Source of the DNA: Clytia hemisphaerica
Lineage: Eukaryota > Cnidaria > Hydrozoa > Leptothecata > Clytiidae
Direction: 5' to 3'
NCBI GenBank assembly: GCA_902728285.1
Contig: CACVBU010000397.1
Coordinates: 226,463 to 290,462, forward strand
DNA: 64,000 nucleotides
The position numbers and the translations under genes were made by a program. This document shows, one piece after another, positions 22,830 through 35,070 of this stretch (the first letter of the stretch is position 1; the number at the start of each line of letters is the position of its first letter). Below the pieces are notes generated by a model. That model saw only the letters and a list, made by a program, of their open reading frames with translations, had not been told where the DNA came from and did not search any database.

Positions 22830-22905
22830 CCTTATCGGGGAAAAGTGACGAAATTTTGGCCAAGTGACGAAAATTTTCCCTTACGAAGTTTTCCCCGAAA
22901 AGGTA
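22830..22905. mobile_element. Foldback repeat with CTTATCGGGG ends (copy 2, short)
   Basis: ACCTTATCGGGGAAAA at the left is mirrored by TTTTCCCCGAAAAGGT at the right. AAGTGACGAAA lies in the middle. At about 76 bp it is a compact version of 21976-22127. Confidence 0.7.
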
Positions 22906-23924
22906 CCTGAAACCAAATTTGATTTTGAAAAATAACCGTTTTGAGATTTTTGAGATTGATGAACGACTGAGAAAGAATCACCATATTTTCATTCTGTCCT
23001 TCTATCAAATTTCAGGTTAGTTGCACTTTACTCTTAGGTTCAAAATAATTGTAATTGATTCCCAGAGGAGTTCATAAAAACTTACCTCTATCTATAATAG
23101 TAACATTTGAAGGCTCTAGAGCGGTTTTAGACCATGTTGAACTTATCAGAGGAAGAGGTTTAATTTCATTGTCTTTTAACGAGCGTTGCACTCCTTCGTA
23201 TGTTTTCGACGTTTTTGCTTTATTGTTCGAAATCCGCCAGTGTAGGGATATAATCACCTCGGTAATAGTTTCGAAACGAAGCAGTAGTTGCACTCAAAAT
23301 AATTTATGAAAAGAATTACTTATGCTCCAATTTTGGGAGTTAAAAATAAAAACTTTATAATGACCCCGTCCAAAGTTTTATAAACTTCTCTCAATTGCAA
23401 AAATCTTCCTTTTCCTAGAAGTTTTTATACCGGTTTTACAAGTAAACACAAAAGAATTGTGTGAAGGTGAGTTGTAAAAGAAGACAATCACTTTACAGTT
23501 CTGATCCATTATCATCTATCATGGATGATGAACTTTTTATATGCCAAAGGCTACACGAGAGAAGATTGAGCTTGGTTTACCAAAGTCAATGAGAAAAAGT
23601 GTCTGAAAAACATTTCATCAGCGTATTCAGATACTTTATTTGGATCAATTTTAAGCGCCGAAAATTCGCAAAAATTAGTTAAAAATGACCCTGAAACGCC
23701 AATTTTTGTCCCATATAGCAAAAAAGTTTTAGATTTCGCCTAAATTTAATCTTGCGAGTCAGTAATCTCATGCAATTTCGTGATTTTTATTTTCGCGAAA
23801 AAAGGTAAAAATTCGCAAAAAATGCGAAATTGAATCTCGGGAAAATTAAGACGATTAAAGTATTCAGCAATTTGACGTCATTCGACCATGGTAAACTCGG
23901 ATTAATCCTGTTCTGTTTATTCAA
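22906..23924. other. 3' flank of DNAAF1
   Basis: No second gene is evident. The open frames at 23055-23309 have no motif. The TCGCGAAAA and TTCGCAAAAA words at 23650-23830 resemble the interior of the element at 14874-15197 but without clear ends. On the minus strand AATAAA lies at about 23917-23922, a few bases beyond the DNAAF1 stop; it may be too close to be the used polyadenylation signal. Confidence 0.4.
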
Positions 23925-26900
23925 TCAATCAACTTCATCTTCATCGACACCATCAATTTCTTGGATTAATAATTTCTTCTTTTGTTGCGACGACGGTGCT
24001 GTCAATTCACTTTCCTCGTTCATCTTTCGAGTGGCATCGTTCGCTTCTTTGATAAAGAAACCACCATCCTCTTTCTTCTTTGTAACGATCTCCTAAAACA
24101 CGGAAAATGATAAAACCTTAAGTGGAATACAAGAAGTATGTTCAACCTTTTCAAATAGACTGTTTTTAACCCATGGAACCTTGGTTCCTCCCAAGGTTGA
24201 ATCGTATACTAAAATAACGGTCTTGCGAGCTGATTAAAAAAAATTGAAAAAATCGAGAATGGCTATTCTTTTACCAAAATCTAAAATCCCCAATTTAACT
24301 TCCAAATGCACAATTTTTCGAGCTATATAATCATCCATTTTATACAGGGGGGGGGGTCAAGCAGTTAGTACAAGACATCATGCCGGTTAGTACCGTGGTG
24401 GTATACCTACAAAATTTTCAAAAATCAGTTAGTACTTGATGGTACTAAGTGACTGCTAGGGTGGTGTCAAGTAAAAAATCTAGGAAAACAGTTAGTACAA
24501 ATGAATACTAAGTGCTACTTTTTTACCTTTTCTAGAAAAATATTAAAAATAAATACTAAAAGCAATCAGGGAAATCCCCCTCCATAAGAGAAATCAAAGA
24601 ACCTAAGACATTTAAGTCTTCCCCTTTGGAGTTTGTTTGGTATTACCCTTTAGTTAAACACTATATCAGGGGAATTCCCTAACTATAGATTGATAAATAA
24701 AAGAAAAAAGTCAGTTGATTTTCCCCTAATGTTCGTAGGGTAATTCCCTGTACTTAAGAAAAGTTTTTTTCTGCCTTGATTGAACGCTACATATTATGTT
24801 TATGTTTTTGGTTTACGGTGTTTCATTATTGTATCAATTGAGAAGTACTTCGTTATTTGAAACTCTTGTACATATATCGCTGTACAGCGTTGTGTTAAAA
24901 TAAAATTTTTGATTCATTTTAATTCATCATACCAAATCAATAACTGTTTCAAAACAATTTTGGGAACATGGTTTGACAAAAAGTAAATATCACACTCGTT
25001 TGATAGGTTTTAAGGGGTGGTCCTTAGTGAATTTCCTTTGAAATCACTTAGTATATTTCATACTAACTGTCAAAGGGTGGTGGTGTGGCCTCTTTCCTCC
25101 AAAGAATCACTTAGTAGGCATGATGTCTTGTACTAACTGCTTGACCCCCCCCTGTTTTATATCATGTTTTTTTATAGGATGACACTCTATCAAAATCTAA
25201 ACCCCCTTTTCAAAGTTTTAAATTCAGCGTATTTTATGTACTCTTAGGTTTCAAATAACCCCCCCCCCGCTTGTTAATTTTTAAGAATATTTTCAGCTGT
25301 CAAACAGAAGGCTCCTTATTTTGCTCTAAATAGCCTGATTTCAGCCTATATTTACCTTATTTTTGGGCTTTCAGAAGTACAATTTCCAACCCCCCCGGCA
25401 ATTAGGTCCCCCTGTTTATTAAAATCTCAAAGATTTTCCCCTTTATTTGGAACCTAAATGTAAGCAATCAATCAGCAGTTATTCAACCGATAAGCTATCG
25501 TCTAAATAACCAATCCATCTTTGTAAACAACTGATGATCGGCTAATTTGAACAACATATTCCTGACTGGCAGTCGCTTTATTTTCTGTTTTTATTTGCTC
25601 TTCTCTCAAACTTAAAGTTTTTTGAGCTCTATTGAATACCTTTACCTCAATAATAGAATAGACATACCAAAGAAACTCGTATCCAGTCTTTTAGCTCACG
25701 TTTTTATGATTTTGGTAGCGCTCCCAAAAAGGTCCGCATTAGGTCCATCAGTAAAATCAAAATATGGTCAAATGGTATTTGGTACGAAATTAAGGTCCAC
25801 ATACTAGTAACAAGTCAAGCTTACCTCGATTATTAGTGATGGTTTCGTTTCATTGGTCAATTCGATTGTCTCGATATCCTCATCATTATCAAGAGGAGTG
25901 TTCTTTTCTTGATCTCCTTCATCGTTTGAAATGAAGAGTAAATCTGATGATATGTTTGGTTCAAGAGTTCTTTCAACACCTATGGCAAAAGAAAAATCAA
26001 AGGGTCATTCCATTTTATATCCATACATTGGAGTGGACGAACATTTCCAAAGGGAAATTCAAGCAGAATTCCAAGGGGTAAAAAATTATTTTAGAATTTC
26101 CAGAGGGTAAAAGACTTTAAGGTCACGTCACTTTAAGGTATGAAAAGAAATTTTCCAAGGGATTTTTTGAAAATTTTACCATTTTCCTGGGGGTATCCAC
26201 ACATTTCAAAGAAGTGTTTTTGGCTTGAAAATGTTCGTCAACCCTCCATACGTATGTGAATTTAAAGAAATGACCCAATGGGTACGGCCTACTGATCACA
26301 TCTAAAGATCTAGACGAATCCGAAATCTTTATCACAAAAATGTAGTAACTGCTTGATGATGACACCCCTTCCCACAGACCCACTGAAAAAGATGTTCAAA
26401 AATCGTCCCTTGTCGAAAATAATCCTCCAACTTTTGTCCCCACTGAAAATAAACATTATGCTATTTTTCCCATCCCCACCGAATTTTCTGATTTGAAAAC
26501 GAAAAATTTAAATCGCCAGGCATAAAAAATATTGGAATACCAATCCCCATCGAGTTTCAGTCCGTTAGTTTTATCCCCATCGGCTGAAAAAATCCTACCG
26601 GGTCTGTGAGAAAGGGGTGTATATAAGGGTTATTAAATTGAAACTTATATTCATAAATTTATATTCGTTGTAACACAAAAGTAGCCACACCGAGCAGTGC
26701 TTTTATAGTTCTAAATCTCTAGAAAATCAGATAAAAGACTTTGGTTAACTAGGTTTAAGAAAAACGTTCTTTTTCATTTATTCAACAAACCTTTGTGAAC
26801 TCTTTGATGTTGAGGAATTTACCGAACTTCACTCAATACTTACTTGAAAAAACACTTGAAGACATATTGTTGGTTGGTTTGGTGTCAGATCTGGTGATGA

Positions 26901-29641
26901 ACGGAATCTCCTGATTTGAATCGGTCTTTGGTTCATTATGTGAAGAAGAAACTTGGTGATGTGACAAAGTGGCCAGTTTGTTAAGATTGGTGAAAAAGTC
27001 GGTTGTTGTTTCATCCATGGACTTCTGTTGGCTGGTAACAGAATCTAAAAGGTAAGTAAGTAAGAGCTTATTATCAATCATGGAAAACTTGACAATCGGG
27101 AAAATAGACAAGAAGGGAGATCACTTTGTTGGCCATTCCAGTGGAAAGGTTATGTCACGCTCATTTTTAACTTGATACAATCGTTAAGAACTTAGAAGCG
27201 CCGCGACCCATGCATTTGATAGCACCCATAGAGACCAATCAATCGAGCATAGGTCTCCAATCGTGGTTGAAATTTCTAGGAATTGGCCTACGTATCATAC
27301 AGAAAGGTCAACTAGATCTTAAAAATCTTGTAGAGTTATTTTAAAAAGAAAGATTTCTTGCTAAATGTGAAAATAGGTTTTGAAATTCAAAGCATGGAAA
27401 AAAGTTTCTTCCCGCGAAAATCACCTCACCTAAAGTATTATCATTATCATTGGAAACAGCCGCAGGTGTAATATTTTGTTTCATTTGTTTTGGATATGCT
27501 TGCATTATAGGATCAGCTGTCAGAGGTCTTTGTTGAACACTGGATAATGTTGATGGAGATGTGATGAAAATATCACTTCGATTTTCACCAGCATTGGCAG
27601 AGGTTGTATTGTTTGTGGCACTTATGATGTCATCTTTGTCATCTTCATCACTATCTGACAGATCCTCAAGGTCTGGTAATGTTGGTTCGTCATTAACCTA
27701 TACATTATTCAAAAAACAATATAATTATCAGATAAACATTCAATAATTTATCATGCTTAAACTACCCGTAGGGAATCGAAAATAGTTAACTATGTCTTAA
27801 AAAAGGTTGACAATTACAAAATTGTACGAAGTGAAATGCATCCATTTCAACAGAAATGGAGGAACAGCTGACAGAGGAGAAAGTTTAGAATTTGGTCAAA
27901 ATATCAGATTAATATTCAACAATCGATCATGCTAATGCAAAGTCTTACGAAGTGAAATGCACTCGGTTCAACAGAAATGGAACCTGAGCTCTAGTTTAGA
28001 CGTCCGACTTTCCACCCTACATATTCTAATTGTTAGAGTAGGTAAAAAGTAGGCAAAAGTCGGGAAAATCTTTATTGAAAGAAGTCATTGCATTGACGTC
28101 AAAAGAGGGGAACGTATTGGCTTTAATCCACAATTAGAAAAGGCAGGGCGAAAATCGGCCGTCTAAACGATAGAGGAGAAGATTTAAAGTTTCTTCAAAA
28201 TATCTCTTGTTAGTCTGATCGTAACTTTCAAACCCTTCTATGTAAACAAAAAATGCTTCAAGCCGTTCATCGTAGTCTGGTTAGAACACATTTTATCATA
28301 TGACAGCAATTACAACAATGAAAAAGAACTATACAGAGCAGAATGGAATTATAAATGTTAAGTAAAAACTTTTACATTACAAATTCAAAAACACGATTTC
28401 AATAGGTACTACCCGGGATTGTTTATAGATATCTAACAAAGGTTGTATAAAGCCATTACCCATTACCCTTATTAATTCAAAAAGTCCCTTACAATTCACC
28501 AAAACAAAGGTAGTACTATTCGCATTGGTCCATCAAGCAAAACTTTTTATTTCAGATGGAAATGGACTTATACAACAAATAAGGCAAGATTCTTCAAATT
28601 TTATCGAATTTTTGTTAAATTTGTGACAGAAATACCTCCTAATTGGACCTTACTGAGACGAAAATCTACCTGAAATTAAAGAGCTCCGTGCGTTGTACTT
28701 GGTCGATTGAGGAACTAAAAGATCACAAAAAAAATAAAAGTATAAAATAATACCTCAGCTTCCTCTGACTCAGAAACCTCCGTTTCTTGGCTGATATCCA
28801 GAATCTCAATGCCCTCATCTTTACTTTCACTGTGTAGCATGTTTCGTCTTGCGTTTTCACGGATTGAACGTAAATAATCAACACTCTCTTGAATTTTTCT
28901 ACGTTCTTTATTTACCCAAAATTCCTTCTCAGCTAACTCAGCTTCCCGACCACCTCGTGCCCAAGCCTCTGTACATGCACGCTCTTGAGGGAAGACAGGT
29001 CGATCATCCAGATAAGTTAGATTTTTACAGCTCAGAATGACATTTTTACGGTAATTTTTGATCTCCTTGGCGACAGGATTTCCCATTAGATTTAAAACAT
29101 GGAGGTTACTCATCAGTGAGAAAATCTCTGTGATTTTTGGATCTTTTAAACGATTATTGGATAAGTCAAGCACACCAATACTTTGACATTCCGATAAATG
29201 TTCAACATCTTCAAACGACTCCAAACGATTATGACTGATCTGTAACGTATTCAATTTTCCAAGACAAGATATATTTTCGATCAGGTTGATACAATTATTA
29301 CTAACATTCAAAGTGTCAAGATTAGACAACTCTTCAAGATTACCAAGCTTGCTGATCAGATTTTGTTGAAGATATAAACATCTCAATTCTTTTAAATGTG
29401 CTATATTCTCGATAGCTGTTATACCATTACATTCTAACCATAAACATTTCAAACCAGTGTATTCATCCAGGCTTTCAATCTTTGAAAATCCTTTGTAATG
29501 TAAATACAAGACATCATTCAAATATGGCGTTTGATATAATTTCAATGTTTTGCAAATTTGTTTCAACACTTTTGGTGTCATTCTTGGTTCACTATTTTCA
29601 TCTTTCTTATCACTCAAATTCAAGAGAGTTTGAGCAACCAT
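23925..29641 (-). CDS. DNAAF1: Dynein axonemal assembly factor 1 (LRRC50), five coding exons
   Basis: Exons on minus, all in phase with GT-AG borders: 29641-28754, 27697-27430, 27044-26844, 25979-25825 and 24092-23925 (stop TGA). They give 559 residues with no break. Residues 37-75 hold the family signature [19 protein letters not shown] and [11 protein letters not shown]. About six leucine-rich repeats span 44-180. The cap has [20 protein letters not shown] (211-230). The C-terminal half is acidic and disordered. DNAAF1 acts in the cytoplasm to preassemble outer and inner dynein arms before transport to cilia and flagella. The human protein is somewhat longer, with the difference in the variable tail. 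The ATG at 29641 directly precedes the conserved block. A CAG acceptor at 29671-29673 (minus) indicates a separate upstream leader exon not identified. All repeats sit in one 888-nt exon. Confidence 0.95.
24345..25154. mobile_element. hAT-like non-autonomous element in DNAAF1 intron 4 (810 bp)
   Basis: Ends begin CAGGGGGGGGGGTCAAGCAG, and the inverted match extends about 40 bp to include GTACAAGACATCATGCC. TTTTATA flanks both sides (24338-24344, 25155-25161). CAGGGG termini and a 7-8 bp duplication suggest hAT. TTAGTAC and GTACTAA words are repeated near both ends. There is no transposase frame. Confidence 0.82.
26004..26277. mobile_element. Dispersed TIR repeat with GGGTCATT ends, in DNAAF1 intron 3
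   Basis: The left end is GGGTCATTCCATTTTATATC and the right end is ATTTAAAGAAATGACCC. GGACGAAC and TTCGTCAACCCTCC are internal landmarks. A relative lies in a TTLL5 intron at 62587-62794 with the same terminal word and GGGTTGACGAAC. It is short and non-coding. Confidence 0.65.
27825..28200. repeat. Diverged local duplication in DNAAF1 intron 1
   Basis: ACGAAGTGAAATGCA...TTCAACAGAAATGGA occurs at 27828-27867 and 27947-27982. GAGGAGAA...AAAATATC follows the first directly and the second after about 160 bp of other sequence. It looks like a partial tandem duplication split by an insertion. Confidence 0.6.
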
Positions 29642-29670
29642 TTTTGTTTTTTGTTCTTTTTCTTTTAGAC

Positions 29671-30480
29671 CTGAAAAGAATTTTAAGGTAATTTGGAGAT
29701 TCTACCCAAGTTTGTTCTTCCCACAACAAAGCACGAAAATGCAAAATTTCAAAATGACTGACTGAAAAATCAATATATTTCCTAAAATGTAAATCAATGT
29801 ATCTGTTCCAAAAATATCCACCTATTTGGCTCCTTCAGGCAATGATAGCCCTAAATTTGATGATGTTGCAGAATAGTATTGGATTATCATTATTATCCCT
29901 TTATTCTTATTTCTGGAACTTTTGCAAAAAATGGAAAAATACCAAAGTTGTATTTTTTACTGCTTTTTTTGACTTTGGCCAGGCCCAATTGATTGTTTCG
30001 TTTGTGTCCTGGAAGCTTTAAAAAATAGGTTGCCTCAGTTGGTCGGTAGCTAAAATTGGAACCTTTTTTTTTTCCAGCAAAAATCTCCATTCTTCGAGCC
30101 ATCGCTCAATCCTGGAATCTTACTGTGAATGTAATGAAATAGCACAAAGGCACGCACCTTGATTACAAAATAACTATTACACTTGCAGATTTGGGCGTTC
30201 GCTGCATGTTCTTATAAGGAATACAGTCGCCACTCTTTGCTTTTAGGTACTTATTGTTTTTTTAAGTATAGGTTACACAGGGACATTTTTACCACTCGTT
30301 CACAATGGTGTAAGCTGTGCCTCTTGCGTTTCTGTGCCCGAAGTGGATGTTGTTTATAATAAAGAAAGAACCGCAGAGATGGTGGGTCACATGAAAAGAA
30401 AATAAAAACTCTTATCTATAGCGCATTCCCACATAGACTTTTCATTTCTGCCTATCGTCTCTGAGTCTTTCTTCTGACCC
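29671..30480. other. Upstream region of DNAAF1
   Basis: The untranslated leader exon and promoter of DNAAF1 should lie here or further right, but I see no certain TATA box, initiator or ciliary X-box. No other gene recognised. Confidence 0.35.
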
Positions 30481-30529
30481 CCTGGTGACTTTTCTGGCTT
30501 ATTTCTTGTGTTTTCTGACTATTTCAAAG

Positions 30530-30650
30530 TGTTTCAACCTTAATTTTGACCCAGATGGGATTCGATTCCACCAAATGCAAAGATTCAGTGATTACCAAGC
30601 CAGATTGAGGTCCACTGTGCCATCAAAGCACAACGGAACTCCGTTATTCA
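30530..30650 (-). mobile_element. tRNA-derived SINE candidate
   Basis: On the minus strand an A-box-like GGCACAGTGGACCTC (plus-strand 30607-30621) is followed about 40 nt later by the B box GGAATCGAATCCC (30557-30569). The spacing suits RNA polymerase III promoters. The intervening sequence does not fold into a sound tRNA as far as I can judge, so a SINE is likely. Confidence 0.5.
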
Positions 30651-30692
30651 AAACTATTAATAGCATGTATTTTACACACCCGGATATATTAC

Positions 30693-30860
30693 CCTAGCAA
30701 TGCAACCCCCAACCCTACCAGTGCTCTTAAAAAAGGTCTTCGTCCTTATGCTTCGATACCTGTCCCTACCAGTGTTTGTCCCAACCCTACCATGCTCCCA
30801 AGAGGGCCTTCAGCTCCCTATGTTATGACTCTCAAGCTCCAACCCTAACCCTAACTGACA
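30693..30860. repeat. CCCTAACC/CCCTACCA-rich stretch
   Basis: CCAACCCTACCA and AACCCTAACCCTAAC words recur among ordinary bases. Only about three perfect CCCTAA units are present, so this is not a telomere. Confidence 0.5.
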
Positions 30861-31004
30861 ATGATTGTCAAACTCCCAGACAAGAGTTTTTTCCACTTGA
30901 AAATGAGGAAAGAAGGATTAGATTTTTTCTCTCAAATGCTTAAGAGTCCGTCGGGGAACACAAACTAAACTATCAATTGGGCCTGGTCTGACCTTATCAA
31001 AATG

Positions 31005-31029
31005 AATAAATAAATAAATAAATAAATAA

Positions 31030-31109
<80 letters not shown>

Positions 31110-31111
31110 AA

Positions 31112-31163
<52 letters not shown>

Positions 31164-31206
31164 AAATAAATAAATAAATAAATAATAAATAAATAAATAA
31201 ATAAAT
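31005..31206. repeat. AAAT tetranucleotide microsatellite, about 200 bp
   Basis: Nearly pure (AAAT)n with several missing bases that give AATAATA junctions. It lies just before the BEL/Pao insertion and may be the tail of a vanished retroelement. Confidence 0.95.
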
Positions 31207-31380
31207 ATAAGTCTACCTGGAGTTTGTTGTCATCTTGTACAGGCTGCTGGGGTAATGTCGCCTGACTGTCTTAAATGACAGTCAGCCTGTCCCAAGCCAG
31301 GATAAAGACAGAGGGACCCAGAGAGGACTAATTACCCTTTCATTGTAACATCGTCTCTCTAAGAGGAAAAAGAATTCGGC
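31207..31380. other. Short spacer with a hairpin
   Basis: CTGACTGTCTTAAATGACAG, followed by TCAG, forms a 9-bp stem at about 31260-31283. Nothing else recognised before the LTR. Confidence 0.4.
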
Positions 31381-31385
31381 CACTC

Positions 31386-32156
31386 TGTAATGTGATTCAT
31401 CAAATTTTTAGTATATTTAAAAAAGCAAAAATATTTTATAGTTCAATTTTCAGTGTCTTGTTTTTGTCAGTGTCTTTTTGTCCCCAGCGTCTTTTCTCTC
31501 TTGTGCATTCTCGTGTTTCATGCGTCGTTTGTTTTGTTCTATGTTTAAAAGTCATTTATCTATGTTATCAATTATTTCAAACACTTTGTCAGTTATTATC
31601 ATTTTGTCATTTAGTCATTATCTAGTAATTAATTATTTCACACGCATTTTATTTAATTATCATTTGATTTCTCAAGAGTGTTATATATTCATTGTTTTTA
31701 TCTTGTCAAACTAGTTTTTTTGTATCAAATTTATTATAAAAAGGCCAACTTTTTCTCACTCGCTACTCAGTCACAAGTTGACTATGAGAGAGTCAACATC
31801 AATATGACTAATGACAAATGACAATAATCAGAATTTAACTTCAATTTCAACTTTGTATTTTCACTGGCTCACATTTCCAGCACACATTCTTGGCCAGCTG
31901 GTAGGTTTTCTTGTTTCTTGTTTGCACTTTTTCTGTTTTCTTTGTTTCTTTTTGCATAGTGACTGTTCAGGCCTTAGGTTAAGTTAAGTTAGGCTCTACT
32001 TGTCAAATACATTTATAATTCAAGGCTCAATTTATTTTGTTAATTAGAAACTTAGGAATTTTCATTCATTTTATTTCTTAGTTTGAACTTGAACCTCAAT
32101 ATCAATTCATCAATCAACGTTACAAATTCTTGTCTGTGTGTGTGCGTGGACTTACA
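31386..32156 (+). repeat. Left LTR of the BEL/Pao element
   Basis: 771 bp, TG...CA ends. It matches the right LTR throughout except one extra A in the AAAAGTCATT run near 31548. Confidence 0.95.
31735..31772 (+). promoter_or_regulatory. Core promoter in the left LTR
   Basis: TATAAAAAG at 31735-31743 is followed by TCAGTC at 31767-31772. This places an initiator-like A about 34 nt downstream, the normal TATA-to-start spacing. TCAGT-type initiators are typical of arthropod promoters, a weak hint to the host. The same pair is in the right LTR. Confidence 0.55.
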
Positions 32157-32296
32157 TTCAAACAGAACCCATCTCAACAACCGCTGATCGTGCAGCAAAA
32201 CGTTTCAATCAATTCAATTCATTCAACTTATTTCAACTGAATCAGTCAAATCTCTCAATTTATTATCAACTTGTTCACGTTACTCAATTTACGTGA

Positions 32297-33300
32297 ATGT
32301 CAAGACGTAATCTTCGTCGGATCGATTACAAAATACTCAACTCTACTGGGCAGCTAGTCGAGAAAGTTGCCACGTCAAAGGAGTCTTCAACTGAATTTCA
32401 AATCTACTCAACAAGATCAACATTCAACGAGATGCCATCTCAATCCGCAATCAACATCAAAGTCCTTATCCAGGAGGTAGCTGACACTATTGACGAAAAT
32501 CCTGTCGAACCTGGAGCTGACTACAAAGACGTCATCGAGAGGTTAATCGAGTTACGTAAATCCATTCGTTCCAATGAACAAACTCTCGTTACTGAAACCC
32601 CCGATCCAATCTTGACAACAACCATCCTAGAGACACTCAACGTGATGAAGGATTACATCAAGGATGCTACCAGATCCAAACGTCATTTTCAAATGGTATA
32701 AGCAAAGCAGGAAAGTGATGCTGTTGACCGTAAGGAAAAATCACTTCTATTCTCAATAAAGGATTCTAAAAATTCTATCGAGGAGCTTATTACTCAGTTC
32801 TCACGCCAACCAAAAGACTGTTCCAACGAGGAGTTAATGGACATGAAATCAAATCTATCATCACATACCAACTTAGTCAATGAAACTTCAAAACGTCTTG
32901 AATCCATCTCTTCAGCTGAAACCAACAATGAAACTACTACAGAAGCAATCCAATGTCTATTGGAACGGTATGATCATTTGACTTTATCAAAATCTGTGTA
33001 CATCAGAGATCTCAACAAAGAAATCGATGACCGTCAAGTCTATAAGCAAAAGTTGTTTTCTGAATCGAACCTGAACATTAAACTTGAGAAATTTTCTGGA
33101 TATTCAGATAGTATCGATATTTATACCTTCAAGTCAAAATTTGAAAAACTACATCTCAAAACTACTCCGAAACATCTACTTGCTGATTTACTCAAGAATA
33201 ACTATCTGAAGGAACCAGCCCTGAGTTGTGTCAAAACTCAAGATGACATAGACGAAATTTGGGACCGACTGAATCAAGCCTATCAAGAGCTACACAAATG
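32297..33300 (+). pseudogene. BEL/Pao gag-like region with an in-frame stop
   Basis: One frame spans 32297 to about 33300, interrupted only by TAA at 32699-32701. It is a charged, helical capsid-type region with the block FSGYSDSIDIYTFKSKF, which corresponds to the FSGDPL.Y..F...F motif of BEL gag proteins. The usual zinc knuckles and protease active site that should follow are absent, and the next conserved block follows directly in another frame, so an internal deletion is likely. Confidence 0.75.
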
Positions 33301-33949
33301 TCATCCCAAGTTACGTCCATCGGCGGAGTTGGTCAAACATCATTGCAGTCATTTGGAACCTTCAACGTCGAAATCCCAATGCACGATGGCAATTTAGCAT
33401 CATTCAATGGCATATCACTTGATACGATAACCGCTACCTTTCCACAGTATCCACTCACTGATGTTTACACGGAGATTGCTCAAAGCTACCACTCATCCGA
33501 TCATTGTTCAACTCAACTTCCATCTGTACCTTCAAGTATCGGAGGAGATGTCCACTTCATGGTTGGTATTAGCTATTTACGATATCACCCAAAAGTCGTA
33601 TATCAACTTGCGTCAGGACTGACGATCTATGAATCAGTTTTCAACAACCAAGATGGTGGTCGTGGGGTTATTGGAGGACCTCATGAGATATTCACGAAAA
33701 TTCATCAAACATTCTTCATCAAACCAACTTCCTTGGATTTTGAGTGATCAATTATCATTGTACCGAACTGGAATTCAAGTGAATCCAGATGTCAACAAGT
33801 TATTTTCTTACTCATCGTATCCCATCAAGCAATTCGAAGAGATAGAATCAACTGGTTCAACCATATCTTATCGGTGCATCAAGTGCAGAGAATGCAACGA
33901 TTGTAAGAATTCAAACATCCCAGAGGAAATAGCATCAAAGAAGAATTGA
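33300..33949 (+). pseudogene. A17-type protease remnant
   Basis: The frame ending at 33747 has VHFMVGISYLRYHP...SVFNN...GVIGGP, the C-terminal block of peptidase family A17 from BEL/Pao elements. The catalytic aspartate region is missing. The next 200 bases continue the conserved linker in a second frame. Confidence 0.65.
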
Positions 33950-34164
33950 GCAGAACATCATTGATTCTTCTGTTAAAATCGACCCTGATACGAAAATTGT
34001 CACTGCAACTCTACCCTTTGTTGCAGACCCTCTCACCAAGTTGGCACCAAACAAGAGCATCGCCCTGAAGATATATCACCAACAGCTTCGAAAACTCAAC
34101 AACTCTCCATCAGATAAAGTCGAAATCAATTTCATCTGAAGCAAAACTTCAAGATCTTGGTTTT

Positions 34165-35070
34165 GTGGACTACATTGAAAATCTTAATGCTCAACAACAA
34201 TCAATGCTCAAGGACACATCGATCCACAACTTCATACCTTGGAGAGTCGTATGGAAGGCTTCATCTGTCACAACTCCTTGTAGAATCGTCTTCGATGGAT
34301 CACACCCAACATCAACTGGCTTTAGCATCAACGATTTACTGGCTAAAGGTCACAATAGTCTCAATAAACTCCAGGAAATACTCATCCGTTGGACAATCCA
34401 TCCCATCGGCTTTCATACTGACATTAGAAAAATGTACAACACCATTAGACTCCACGAATCCCATTGGTGTTACCAACGTTACCTCTGGGAAGTATCACTT
34501 GACTCAACCAAAGCTCCAAAAGAAAAGATCATAAAGACTTTGATCTATGGCATTCGTCCAAGTGGCAATCAAGCCGAATACGCCCTTCGTTCGATCTCGA
34601 CATCCTTCAAAGATCAATATCCCAAAGTTGACGAAATCCTTCAACACGACGTCTATGTTGATGATTGTATAACAGGTGCATCAACTATTCCAGATGCACA
34701 CCAAAGAGCTGATGAAATTGAATTCGTCCTGAGTCATGGTGATTTCAAGCTAAAAGGAATCACGTTTTCCGGATCTGATCCACCAGAACAGCTAACGGAT
34801 GATGGTGTCACAATTGGCGTCGGAGGCATGATATGGCACCCCAAAACCGATGAGCTCTCAATCAATATATCCGAGTTGAATTTTTCAAAGAAACGTAGAG
34901 GGAAGAAATCAACTGAAACCATCAATATCATCCCAGAACGATTGACAAGACGTCACTGTGCTTCTAAAGTCGCAGAAATCTTCGACCTTACCGGACGAAT
35001 CGCACCAATTGTTTGCCACTCTCAAGCTCAATCTCCACGAACTTTCAACTCGACAACTCGACTGGGATGA
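34165..35070 (+). pseudogene. BEL/Pao reverse transcriptase
   Basis: 301 open codons. FIPWRVVWK and RIVFDGS form the fingers, DIRKMYNTIRL is the first catalytic block, LIYGIRPSGNQAEYALR is the family-specific loop and YVDD near 34654 is the catalytic box. The N-terminus runs into other frames and the end shifts frame before RNase H. The core residues are intact although the polyprotein is not. Confidence 0.88.

Noticed and set aside
23055..23309. 84-codon frame near the DNAAF1 3' end
   Set aside because: Overlapping open frames on both strands with no motif; no splice link to DNAAF1 can be made.
28849..29040. Plus-strand open frame within DNAAF1
   Set aside because: It is the antisense of the conserved DNAAF1 exon.
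30838..30856. Telomere-like CCCTAACCCTAAC
   Set aside because: Only two or three perfect units in a degenerate stretch; no array.
32157..32180. Primer-binding site after the left LTR
   Set aside because: No TGG-starting tRNA-complementary run is visible there, so I do not annotate one.
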